64,000 nt of DNA from CAYSRC01 sp964446385 (lineage in GTDB: Bacteria; Bacillota; Clostridia; Oscillospirales; Ruminococcaceae), in assembly GCA_964446385.1 (NCBI GenBank), contig CAYUOH010000003.1:124001-188000 (forward strand), written 5' to 3'. Positions 8,648 through 16,733 of this stretch are shown here, piece by piece (positions within the stretch are counted from its first letter, which is position 1; each line of letters opens with the position of its first letter). The notes beneath the pieces are model-generated. The model had not been told where the DNA came from, made no database searches, and saw only the letters and a program-made list of their open reading frames with translations. Position numbers and translations under genes: made by a program.

Positions 8648-9526
8648 ATGGGCGTATTGACTTACAACTACCGCAGTGAAGCTCTGGGAATGTGGACTGA
8701 TATAATCGTCACCATCCCCTCCGACGACATCAGCTACATGACCGAGGAGGAAGAGGCGAAACAGCATCGCTCCCCCGCTTCCTCACTGAAACCCTTCCGC
8801 TATGTTCCCGGCATGAAGTTCCAAACTATCTACATGATTCACGGTGGCGGTGATGACGCGACCGTTCCTTACAGGTACACCAATCTTGAACGCTGGGCTC
8901 AGGAAAACTGCGTAATGACCGTTGCACCGAGCATACCCAACAGTTTCGGTGTCGACACCGACTACGGCGTAAGGTATCAGACATACCTCTCCGAAGAACT
9001 TCCAAAGGTTATCCAGACCCTTTTCCCATCAAGTAACAAGCGCGAGGACAACTTCATCATGGGCTTTGCCATGGGCGGCAACGTTGCATTCGGCACCGCT
9101 CTGATGCACCCTGAGTTGTACGCCGCATGCGTAGACCTCAGCGGCGGCATCGGTCTCACCCTTGACACCGATGGCTTCAAGAAGGAGCTTGACTCCGACC
9201 ACTTCCAGAGGATGAAGCTTTACGGCTCCACCTTCGGTAAAGCCGAAAACCTTGAGGGCAGCAAATACGACATGTATGCCATTGCCAAGAAGAATAAGGA
9301 AGCAGGCGTGCCCCTTCCCAAATTCTTCCTTGAGTGCGGCTCCGTTGAGTTCATCCGCGCCCGTGTTGAGCGCGACGTGGCCCTTCTTCGCGAGCTGGAC
9401 TACGATATGGTGTATATCTGCCCCGAAGGCTACGATCACAACTACTACAACTGGGACAAATACTTTAAAATCGCCATGGAAGAATGGCTGCCCCTCACAC
9501 GCAAACCGATATATTCCGGGAAATAA
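8648..9526 (+). CDS. esterase-family alpha/beta hydrolase lacking the nucleophile serine
   Basis: A 292-residue cytoplasmic protein of the S-formylglutathione hydrolase / esterase D fold. It has an MIHGGG oxyanion region near residue 64 and a C-terminal EGYDHNYYNW with the catalytic histidine (H264). At the nucleophile elbow, where the family has G-x-S-x-G, it reads GFAMGG: residue 141 is alanine (codon GCC). The two related esterases at 21833 and 23005 keep the serine (GFSMGG and GLSLGS). This copy is therefore probably not a conventional esterase; it may bind ligand, act as a pseudoenzyme, or use other chemistry. AGGAG precedes the ATG; a strong terminator follows. Confidence 0.85.
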   Translation: MGVLTYNYRSEALGMWTDIIVTIPSDDISYMTEEEEAKQHRSPASSLKPFRYVPGMKFQTIYMIHGGGDDATVPYRYTNLERWAQENCVMTVAPSIPNSFGVDTDYGVRYQTYLSEELPKVIQTLFPSSNKREDNFIMGFAMGGNVAFGTALMHPELYAACVDLSGGIGLTLDTDGFKKELDSDHFQRMKLYGSTFGKAENLEGSKYDMYAIAKKNKEAGVPLPKFFLECGSVEFIRARVERDVALLRELDYDMVYICPEGYDHNYYNWDKYFKIAMEEWLPLTRKPIYSGK

Positions 9527-9537
9527 GCTAAATAAAA

Positions 9538-9571
9538 AGGACCTGCGCCATTTGGTACAGGTCCTTTTTTT
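9538..9571 (+). terminator. intrinsic terminator
   Basis: AGGACCTG (9538-9545) pairs with CAGGTCCT (9558-9565), followed by a run of T. It lies directly after the rightward esterase and before the convergent flavodiiron gene. The A-tract on the left side could let it work in both directions. Confidence 0.85.
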
Positions 9572-9581
9572 GTATTGTTAT

Positions 9582-10778
9582 TTAGTCGGCTAAAAAATCT
9601 GCGACGATGTTCTGCGCCGTGTTTTCTTTTGTAAGCTCCTTCGCGAGATCGTCTATCTGAGCGCGGTTGTCATCGTTCATCGCGGATATGATTCTGACAT
9701 TTGTTTCAGTATATTCAATGTCCTTGCAGCATTCAAGCATCCTCTTCATGACCTTAGCAGCCTGGGGAGCCCAGGAACCGTTTTCTATAAGGCCGATTGT
9801 CTTATTTCGGAATCCGCGTTCGGTCAGATGGTCAATAAATTCCTTCATGAAAGGAAAAATATCGGCATTGTAGGTTGTGGTCGCGAGTACAAGCTTTCTA
9901 TAGCGGAAAGCGTCTTCGACCGCCTCAGTTATATCGTCACGAGCAAGATCGGTAACTACTACTTCGGGGCATCCGTTCGCCTTAAGCTTTTCGGCAAGAA
10001 GCTGAACAGCTTTCTTTGTGTTTCCGTAAACCGAGGTATATGCGATCACGACTCCCTCGCTCTCGGTCTCGTAGGAGGACCAAGTATTGTAAAGGCCGAG
10101 ATAGTACCCCAGATTTTCTGTCAGAACCGGTCCGTGAAGAGGACAAATTATCTGAATATCACGCCCGGCCGCTTTTTTCAGCAACTCCTGAACCTGGGCA
10201 CCGTATTTGCTTACGATGCCGAAATAATACCTGCGTGCTTCGCATGCCCATTCCTCTTCGAAATCCAATGCTCCGAATTTTCCAAATCCGTCCGCCGAGA
10301 ACAGTACCTTGTCAGTACTGTCATAGCTTACGATAACCTCCGGCCAGTGTACCATCGGCGCGGTTATAAATGTTAGCGTATGCTTTCCGAGAGAGAGTGT
10401 ATCGTTTTCTCCTACTACAATACTTCTGTCATCGAAACCGGTACCGAAGAAGTTCTTCATCATTTTAAAGGCTTTGTCGGATGATACGACGAAAGCATCA
10501 GGATATGTATTCATGAAGTTGACGATGTTGGCGCTATGGTCGGGTTCCATATGATGGACTATAAGATAGTCCGGTTTCCTGTTTCCGAGTATGACCGAAA
10601 GATTACTAAACCATTCCTGTGTAAAATTTCTGTCCACCGTATCCATTACCGCGATTTTATCGTCAAGTATTACATAGCTGTTGTACGCTATTCCATTGGG
10701 GACAATATACTGTCCCTCGAAAAGGTCGATCTTGTGATCGTTGACGCCGACATATCTGATGTCGTTTGTAATATTCAT
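9582..10778 (-). CDS. fprA: FprA-family flavodiiron protein
   Basis: A 398-residue cytoplasmic A-type flavoprotein that reduces O2 to water or NO to N2O in anaerobes. Residues 1-240 are the beta-lactamase-like diiron domain with ligands in the HHMEPDH motif (H76, E78, D80), H144, D163 and H215. Residues 243-398 are the flavodoxin domain with the FMN loop TSVYGNT. No C-terminal rubredoxin is fused, so a separate electron donor is expected. The ATG at 10778 is chosen over an upstream in-frame start at 10868 because AGGAG sits eight bases before it and the family begins just here. Convergent with the esterase upstream of the shared terminator. Confidence 0.93.
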   Translation of the reverse strand: MNITNDIRYVGVNDHKIDLFEGQYIVPNGIAYNSYVILDDKIAVMDTVDRNFTQEWFSNLSVILGNRKPDYLIVHHMEPDHSANIVNFMNTYPDAFVVSSDKAFKMMKNFFGTGFDDRSIVVGENDTLSLGKHTLTFITAPMVHWPEVIVSYDSTDKVLFSADGFGKFGALDFEEEWACEARRYYFGIVSKYGAQVQELLKKAAGRDIQIICPLHGPVLTENLGYYLGLYNTWSSYETESEGVVIAYTSVYGNTKKAVQLLAEKLKANGCPEVVVTDLARDDITEAVEDAFRYRKLVLATTTYNADIFPFMKEFIDHLTERGFRNKTIGLIENGSWAPQAAKVMKRMLECCKDIEYTETNVRIISAMNDDNRAQIDDLAKELTKENTAQNIVADFLAD

Positions 10779-10955
10779 GGGGGTGTCTCCTGTTTTTTTA
10801 TTTACTGTTATTTCTCCAGTCCATACACAATTATTTATTATATATGCATTTCTATCCGGTTTAAACATTAAAAGCTGAATTTTAGAAGTTGCTTTGGCCC
10901 CGGGGATAATATATTATTCAGATATAAACATAATACACGGTAAAAGGCGCTTACT

Positions 10956-11906
10956 ATGAAAAAGATTCTTGTAGCGGTCCCCTTCAATGACGAACAGAAG
11001 CAAGCTCTGCGCGATATTGCCCCGAGCTGTGGGTTTATTTTCAAATCTCCTTCGGAGGTTTCTTCCGAAGAGGCTAATTCAGCCGATGTGATTATCGGCA
11101 ACATCCCGGCCTCTCTCCTACACGCCCCGCAAAACCTTGAATGGTTCCAACTAAACTCCGCCGGAGCCGATTCCTACGTAAAGCCTGGCGTTCTCGCAGA
11201 TTCCACAATCCTTACAACCGCCAGCGGTGCATACGACGTATCGGTAGCCGAACATGCCATGGCTTTGTATCTGTCTCTCTGCAAAAAACTCTATATATGC
11301 CGCGACGCGCAGAACAAATCGGAATGGGCCCGCATCGAAGCGGTAGACAGTCCCTTCTTCCATACCGTAGTTATTACCGGCTACGGCAATATCGGCCGTT
11401 ACTGCGGTAAAATCTGCAAGGCTCTTGGTTGTCATGTAATAGGAATCAACCGAACGAATACTTCCGACCCCGGCGACGCCGATGAGATTTACGCAGCCGA
11501 TAAAATCGACGAAATACTTCCCCGTGCCGACGCTGTCATAAGCTTCCTTCCCGGTACGGCCGAGTCAAAGGATTACTTTAACGCAAAACGCCTTGCTCTC
11601 ATGAAGCCCACCGCTTTTCTTATCAACTGCGGCCGGGGCAACAGCGTCAACCATGACGCACTATACGAAGTTCTGAAGAACGGCACAATTGCCGCCGCGG
11701 CTCTCGACGTTACCGAACCGGAGCCTCTTCCAGCCGACAGCCCCATGTGGAAACTTGAGAATCTTGTCATAAGCCCCCATTCTGCCGGAGGCTACAGGAT
11801 GGATTACACCGTCCGCAAGATAGCCTCCATCGTCGGTGAAAACCTCACCCGCTTTATCTCAGGCAAACCCCTCAACAATATCGTCGACAGAAAACTGGGA
11901 TATTAG
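10956..11906 (+). CDS. D-2-hydroxyacid dehydrogenase (NAD-binding)
   Basis: A 316-residue cytoplasmic oxidoreductase of the 2-hydroxyacid dehydrogenase superfamily. The Rossmann motif is TGYGNIGRYCG near residue 140. The catalytic triad is visible as Arg in NCGRGNSV, Glu in DVTEPEP and His in ISPHSAGG. Such enzymes interconvert 2-oxo and D-2-hydroxy acids with NAD(P)H; the substrate here (for example glyoxylate, hydroxypyruvate or phosphoglycerate) cannot be fixed. It is divergent from fprA and ends at a strong bidirectional terminator shared with the convergent permease. Confidence 0.88.
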   Translation: MKKILVAVPFNDEQKQALRDIAPSCGFIFKSPSEVSSEEANSADVIIGNIPASLLHAPQNLEWFQLNSAGADSYVKPGVLADSTILTTASGAYDVSVAEHAMALYLSLCKKLYICRDAQNKSEWARIEAVDSPFFHTVVITGYGNIGRYCGKICKALGCHVIGINRTNTSDPGDADEIYAADKIDEILPRADAVISFLPGTAESKDYFNAKRLALMKPTAFLINCGRGNSVNHDALYEVLKNGTIAAAALDVTEPEPLPADSPMWKLENLVISPHSAGGYRMDYTVRKIASIVGENLTRFISGKPLNNIVDRKLGY

Positions 11907-11940
11907 TTAAATATTCATCCGATAACAACAGATAATCCGT

Positions 11941-11976
11941 AAAACAAAAGCCCTGCTTATGCAGGGCTTTTGTTTT
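11941..11976. terminator. bidirectional intrinsic terminator
   Basis: A 16-bp perfect stem with arms AAAACAAAAGCCCTGC (11941-11956) and 11961-11976, closed by a TTAT loop. A-tracts and T-tracts at the ends allow termination of both the rightward dehydrogenase and the leftward permease, whose stop codon overlaps the right arm. Confidence 0.9.
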
Positions 11977-13024
11977 ATCCAATCAATTTACAGATAATTT
12001 TTATCATTGTAGGAAAGAACGCTACCACAAAGAACAGTCTGCAGGTTTGAAGTACCGAAACCTTCAGTGTATCAGCCCCCATCTCTTCTGAAAGCAGCGC
12101 CATCTCCTGCAGTCCTCCGGGCGTCGATGCAAACATTGCCGTCGCGAAATCAAGGTCGGTAAATCTGTTTATCAGCCATGACGTTATGAAGATAAATGCA
12201 AGAATGGCTACAGTCATGATCAGTATCGGAAGTATCAGTTTGTCAAGCGACTTGAGACTATCCCTCGCAAGCCTTGTTCCCAGATAACTTCCACTGCAAA
12301 TCTGCATTCCTGTCTGAATATTAATCGGGAATTTATTCTTGCCTCGGAATATTGTGAACAGCGCGCCACCAACCATTCCACCTATAAGAGCGCCCGCTGT
12401 AATCTTAAGGAAATAGAATATCATTCCCACAACCGCCGATACAAGAATCAGAAGACAGAATTTTGCCCAGTCGGTTTTTTTTACCGATATTGCCGTGTCC
12501 GAGCTTCCAGCTCCAGTCTTTACCTTTCCGCTGTTCATCAGTTTCTTGAATATGGGCGGACAAAAGCTGAAGATTATCAAAAGTCGGAACACCTGAAGTA
12601 TCGCTACATAACTTGAATCCGCCCCAAGCTCCTCGCTTATGAGAGCCATGTCGCTCACTCCTCCGGGTGCGGTCGCGAAAAGGGCAGTAGGCACATCAAA
12701 CACTGTGAATCTGGTAAGCACAACACCGAAGAAAAGGTTCAGCAGTACCACTCCCAGAAGAAGGAATATAAGCGGCTTTACAATAATCTTTAGCTCGCGG
12801 AGTTCATCTTTTCCTACCTTGACTCCTATCAGTGCTCCGCTGAAAATCTGAACGCCCGTTTTAATATCGGAATAAAAAAAGCCCCTGTCGGTAAGCAGAT
12901 TAAAGACGACTACGAAAAACATCGCCCCAACCATCGCCCCGGAAGGAACCTTGAGTTTTTTGAAAAGCAGCCCACCCGCTACGCCGACAGCAAGGGTAAC
13001 AGCAAATCGCATAATGTCTGTCAT
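11975..13024 (-). CDS. AbrB-family membrane permease (duplicated AbrB domain)
   Basis: A 349-residue membrane protein with about ten helices in two homologous halves. The repeat is plain: ATAPGGVSDMALISEELGAD in the first half and a near copy beginning ASTPGGLQEMALLSEEMGAD in the second. This is the membrane AbrB duplication family (often mislabelled transcriptional regulator or ammonia monooxygenase), putative transporters of unknown substrate. Monocistronic; the stop codon lies within the shared terminator. The start ATG is followed at once by the first helix. Confidence 0.85.
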   Translation of the reverse strand: MTDIMRFAVTLAVGVAGGLLFKKLKVPSGAMVGAMFFVVVFNLLTDRGFFYSDIKTGVQIFSGALIGVKVGKDELRELKIIVKPLIFLLLGVVLLNLFFGVVLTRFTVFDVPTALFATAPGGVSDMALISEELGADSSYVAILQVFRLLIIFSFCPPIFKKLMNSGKVKTGAGSSDTAISVKKTDWAKFCLLILVSAVVGMIFYFLKITAGALIGGMVGGALFTIFRGKNKFPINIQTGMQICSGSYLGTRLARDSLKSLDKLILPILIMTVAILAFIFITSWLINRFTDLDFATAMFASTPGGLQEMALLSEEMGADTLKVSVLQTCRLFFVVAFFPTMIKIICKLIG

Positions 13025-13155
13025 AAAAAAGCCTCCGGTAATTTTGAATGTTGAAGTAAATGCCGGTACTGCAGGTATTCACATGAGAATCAGGTTAATG
13101 CTTTTTTATAATCAGATTTCGGAGGAATGGGTATGATAAAACTTTTAGTAATATA

Positions 13156-14127
13156 TTATGCTTTGAAAGTATATACCGTGCGAAGCTCTGTCTCGGTGGA
13201 TATCGTAACGCTGTGCTTGTCGCAGTTGAACATAATAATACGCACACGTTCCTTCGGGTCACTTCCGTCGTCAGAAACGGCACGACATCTCTGAAGCAAA
13301 GACCAGATATACTCCCCGCGCATCACTCCGCGGACAGCTGTAAGAGTATTATTTATGATACCAACGCGAGGGTCGTCCTTGTAAAGACTCTCGTTCTTTT
13401 TTTCGGGTGATATGGCATAATCGTTATGCGTGTACTGTACCCTGTTGGAAGGACAAACGACGTGCATTTTGCTTTTGCGGTATTCGACAACGGCGCTCCG
13501 TCCTGAGGGATCCGCAAGATGAAAATGGCATGACTGTCCTAGCTTTCCCCGCATATCGAATGAGCTGAACATACGCAGCGCCTCGTCCACGTTTGCGCAG
13601 CGTTCAAGCGCAGTACGCACCGCAACGCCCGCTATGATGCGAGGACGACCTATTTTCTGATTTATGATACATCCTTGTACGGGTACTGCGCAGACCGCAA
13701 GTCCCTTTTCATTTATTCCGTCGGTACACGTAAAAGGAGCTGCGCACAGAGCATCAATATTTTTTGATACACGCCTGAAAGGGACCCTGAACGGAAACAT
13801 CACATGGTTCTCGGTGGCAAGCGCTATACTTCGGTATCCTTCGCTTGGGACCATTTTAACAGCAATAGTGGCGTGGTCGCCCGAGTGCATGCTCCGGCAC
13901 AGCATGTGGTTTCCGTCGGGTTCGAAGCAGTTGAAAGTACAGTCGGTCATTTTTTCGGGAACGTCCGTCAGCTTTGTCACAAACTTGTAGAATTTCGATC
14001 TGACAAAAAGGGCAAGACTAACAGGACCCGACACTCCGCGGTGCAGTAGCTTTGAAAGTCTGCAGTCGTCGAGAGCGTTGAGGATATACATATTGGCATC
14101 AAGTTTTTGCAGTATGTTACGACTCAT
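13156..14127 (-). CDS. linear amide C-N hydrolase (choloylglycine-hydrolase / acyltransferase-like, Ntn fold)
   Basis: About 323 residues. The N-terminal nucleophile region is displaced from the start, with an internal MTDCTFNCF segment near residue 62 followed by D-G-x-x-x-L-C-R-S. The second family signature DGINEKGLAVCAVP is clear. These match linear amide C-N hydrolases, which include bile-salt and penicillin-V acylases and acyl-CoA:6-APA acyltransferase relatives. The extra 60 N-terminal residues suggest either a propeptide removed on activation or a subfamily without autocleavage. The ATG at 14127 is preferred over an upstream TTG at 14145 because GGGAG lies between them. Divergent from the ECF operon. 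Substrate unknown. Confidence 0.75.
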   Translation of the reverse strand: MSRNILQKLDANMYILNALDDCRLSKLLHRGVSGPVSLALFVRSKFYKFVTKLTDVPEKMTDCTFNCFEPDGNHMLCRSMHSGDHATIAVKMVPSEGYRSIALATENHVMFPFRVPFRRVSKNIDALCAAPFTCTDGINEKGLAVCAVPVQGCIINQKIGRPRIIAGVAVRTALERCANVDEALRMFSSFDMRGKLGQSCHFHLADPSGRSAVVEYRKSKMHVVCPSNRVQYTHNDYAISPEKKNESLYKDDPRVGIINNTLTAVRGVMRGEYIWSLLQRCRAVSDDGSDPKERVRIIMFNCDKHSVTISTETELRTVYTFKA

Positions 14128-14226
14128 TATGCCCTGTTCTCCCAATATAAATATACACTGGTAATTATACCTCCCGCAGGTCTTTTACACAACCTGAAAT
14201 CGTACAAAATACCAAACTTTTGCCGA

Positions 14227-14255
14227 TTTATAAATGGTGTGTTTTGTGGTAGAAT
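14227..14255 (+). promoter_or_regulatory. probable sigma-A promoter of the ECF operon
   Basis: TTTATA (14227-14232) and TAGAAT (14250-14255) are separated by 17 nt, with a TG dinucleotide making an extended -10. The site lies about 50 nt upstream of the ECF operon start. No cobalamin riboswitch-like sequence (B12 box) was recognised between it and the gene. Confidence 0.45.
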
Positions 14256-14306
14256 AAAATAGTATTTTTATGTATCATCATTCAGAAATTCCGGAGCTCT
14301 CTTTTT

Positions 14307-15833
14307 ATGAAAAATTCTTCAGGAATTATTTCTTTGATTGTAGTTATCGCACTGATGATAACTTTTTCATTTTCCTGCCCTGCCGTATCGGCGGCGGACG
14401 GGGATACTTTCCCGGTTGAGCAGTATCTTGATGAGATTGCGGACAGTCTCTGCAAAGAGAACAAATCGAAATCGCTCCAGAAGCTTCTTGACGGCCCTTT
14501 TTCAGACAACCCTGCAGGCGGTGCCGAATGGTATGTCATGGCCTTTCGAAACAGATATACAGATCTATATTTCGAAACTTACCGTTATTCGCTTGAGCAG
14601 TACGTCAAGGAAAACAATATCAAGTCCGAGACTACCCGTCTGCGTCTCGCTCTGGCTCTCCACTCGCTTGACAGTGAGGCTGATTTTGATTCAGGTATTA
14701 AGGACCTTTCGGAGCAAAGCGGTATCATGTCCTGGGTTTTCTGCCTTCACCTTGCCAACAACGGCATCGAAGGAAAGCTCTCTTCCGGAGAGCTCATTGA
14801 TATAATTCTCGGATACGTCCATCCCGACGGCGGCTGGTCGGTTCTCGGTGACGAGAGCGACCCTGATGTTACTGCGATGACAGTTCAGGCTCTTGCGCCA
14901 CATACTGAAAATGCAGACGTACGCAGCGCTGTCGAAAACGGAATTCGATTCCTTTCGAATGCGCAGCAGTCCGACGGAGGGTACTACAGCATGGGTGCCC
15001 TCAACTGTGAAAGCAGCTGTCAGGTACTTATGGCTCTCTGTTCTGTAGGTATCGATGCCGAGGAGGACATAAGATTTACAAAAAACGGAAACACGGTTTT
15101 CGACGCTATAAGGGGTTTCGAAGCCTCCCCGGGCAAATACTGCCACGTAAAGGGTGACGGGGGCAACACAGCCTGCACCACTCAGGTATATCTTGCCTTT
15201 TCCTGCTATGATATTTTCCTTAAAGGGAACGAGGCTTTTTATGTGTTCGGGCCGCTTGTTGAGGGGAAAGCTCCTCCCACACAAATTTCTTTTAAATCCT
15301 GGCTTTATATTGCCACAGCTGCTGCGTTTCTTATTTACTGCACGGTTATGTTCCTTCGCGGAAAGCGCAAGGCAAAAGGGTATATTTTCGCCCTCTGCGC
15401 ACTTATGGCCGTTACCGCAGCAATTACCTTTGTTAACGTAAGCTCTCCCGAAAAATATTACGGCGATTCCTCTGTCGGAAATACTGAAACATTTATCACA
15501 ATAGACTGTTCGTCCATTGCCGGTCAGAGGGACTATATCCCTGTTGACGGCATGATCCTTAACAAAGTTCCTGTAATGATTTCAGATGGGGACACCGCCC
15601 TTGAACAGCTTGTCCTCGCCACTAAACAGCATGAGCTTCAGCTCGAATTCGACGGTACCGGCTACGTCTGCGGCCTCGGAAACGTTTACGAGTTCGATTT
15701 CGGCAATCTTTCCGGATGGGTGTTTAGGGTGAACGGCGAAACTCCCGGAAAAGGAAGCTATGATGTGATCCTTCAAGAGGGTGACAGCGTAGAATGGATA
15801 TACAGCCTGGAGCTTGGAAAAGATATAGATTAA
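14307..15833 (+). CDS. membrane-anchored transcobalamin-like protein (alpha-barrel repeats plus DUF4430)
   Basis: A 508-residue exported protein. Residues 1-29 form a signal peptide. About 30-315 carry prenyltransferase/squalene-cyclase-like repeats (PDGGWSVLGD, QSDGGYYS, NCESSCQVLMAL). Two transmembrane helices follow at about 332-352 and 358-377, joined by a basic RGKRKAKG loop, which places both flanking domains outside the cell. Residues 396-508 form a DUF4430 domain (SGWVFRVNG, then an EGDSVEWIY strand). An alpha-barrel plus DUF4430 is the layout of the mammalian cobalamin carriers transcobalamin and intrinsic factor. It is the first gene of an operon with EcfT, EcfA and an S component, so it probably captures cobalamin or a related corrinoid and hands it to the importer. 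Ligand is inferred. Confidence 0.8.
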   Translation: MKNSSGIISLIVVIALMITFSFSCPAVSAADGDTFPVEQYLDEIADSLCKENKSKSLQKLLDGPFSDNPAGGAEWYVMAFRNRYTDLYFETYRYSLEQYVKENNIKSETTRLRLALALHSLDSEADFDSGIKDLSEQSGIMSWVFCLHLANNGIEGKLSSGELIDIILGYVHPDGGWSVLGDESDPDVTAMTVQALAPHTENADVRSAVENGIRFLSNAQQSDGGYYSMGALNCESSCQVLMALCSVGIDAEEDIRFTKNGNTVFDAIRGFEASPGKYCHVKGDGGNTACTTQVYLAFSCYDIFLKGNEAFYVFGPLVEGKAPPTQISFKSWLYIATAAAFLIYCTVMFLRGKRKAKGYIFALCALMAVTAAITFVNVSSPEKYYGDSSVGNTETFITIDCSSIAGQRDYIPVDGMILNKVPVMISDGDTALEQLVLATKQHELQLEFDGTGYVCGLGNVYEFDFGNLSGWVFRVNGETPGKGSYDVILQEGDSVEWIYSLELGKDID

Positions 15834-15854
15834 TCATATCGGAGTATTAGTAAA

Positions 15855-16733
15855 TTGACCGGATTTGTCGACTTCAACCCGAGTGCAGTGTTCATCTACT
15901 ACATGTGCGTGACGGTTCCCGCCATGTTCTGCATGAACCCCGTGCTGATGGCTATATCCTTTGCGGGTGGCCTTGCCTGGTATATTGTATTCAACAACAG
16001 ACAGAACCTGAAAAGGCTGCTGTTCTTCTTTGTTGTACCTCTGTTGGGTGCTATTGTAAATCCGGTTTTTAACCACAAAGGCTCCACGTATCTCTTCTTT
16101 GTCAACAACAGCGCGGTAACGCTTGAATCGGTTGTCTACGGTGCCGTAAGCGGCCTTATGATAGGCGCTGTGCTTGTGTGGTTTGCCTCATTTTCGCAGA
16201 TAATGACTACCGACCGTCTTCTATACGTTTTCGGAGGTCTGTCACCTAAGCTGGCGCTCATTCTTTCAATGACCCTGCGCTACATTCCACTCTTTCGCCG
16301 TCAGATTGCAAAAACAAATTCGTCACAGCGTGCACTGGGCCTGTACGACGAGGATACTGTTCCCGACAGAATTCGGGGGGGCATGAGGATCTTCTCGGTA
16401 ATGGTAACCTGGGCGCTTGAGAACGGCGTTATAACGGCCGACAGCATGACAGCCCGGGGCTACGGAGTCGGACGGCGAAGCCGCTTTGCAATATTCAGAT
16501 GGCGGCGTTCGGATATGGTCCTTACCGTTATTTCTGTTGTTTTGTTTGCCGGTGTCGTATGCGGCATAGGCCTTAAATACATATCCTTTGAGTTTTTCCC
16601 CGTATTCGCGCCCGTTCCCCTTTCGGGACAGGCCGTCACGGTATACGTGATGTACGGGATTCTGGTGGCAATACCTGTGATAATACAGATGAAGGAGGAT
16701 GCGAGATGGAATTACTTGAAGTCAACAATTTAA
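15855..16733 (+). CDS. ecfT: ECF transporter transmembrane subunit EcfT
   Basis: A 292-residue membrane protein with about six helices. The cytoplasmic coupling region contains the family's Ala-Arg-Gly-type motif, TARGYG, after a segment reading RALGLYDEDTVPDRIRGG. EcfT connects the ATPases to the S component in energy-coupling-factor vitamin importers. It starts with TTG (15855), placed ten bases after GGAG at 15841-15844, and only 21 nt after the DUF4430 gene. Its end overlaps the ATPase gene by 28 nt. All four genes are evidently one transcription and translation unit. Confidence 0.9.
   Translation: MTGFVDFNPSAVFIYYMCVTVPAMFCMNPVLMAISFAGGLAWYIVFNNRQNLKRLLFFFVVPLLGAIVNPVFNHKGSTYLFFVNNSAVTLESVVYGAVSGLMIGAVLVWFASFSQIMTTDRLLYVFGGLSPKLALILSMTLRYIPLFRRQIAKTNSSQRALGLYDEDTVPDRIRGGMRIFSVMVTWALENGVITADSMTARGYGVGRRSRFAIFRWRRSDMVLTVISVVLFAGVVCGIGLKYISFEFFPVFAPVPLSGQAVTVYVMYGILVAIPVIIQMKEDARWNYLKSTI

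Noticed and set aside
14128..14306. Possible cobalamin riboswitch ahead of the transcobalamin-like gene
   Set aside because: The leader is too short and no B12-box-like sequence was seen.
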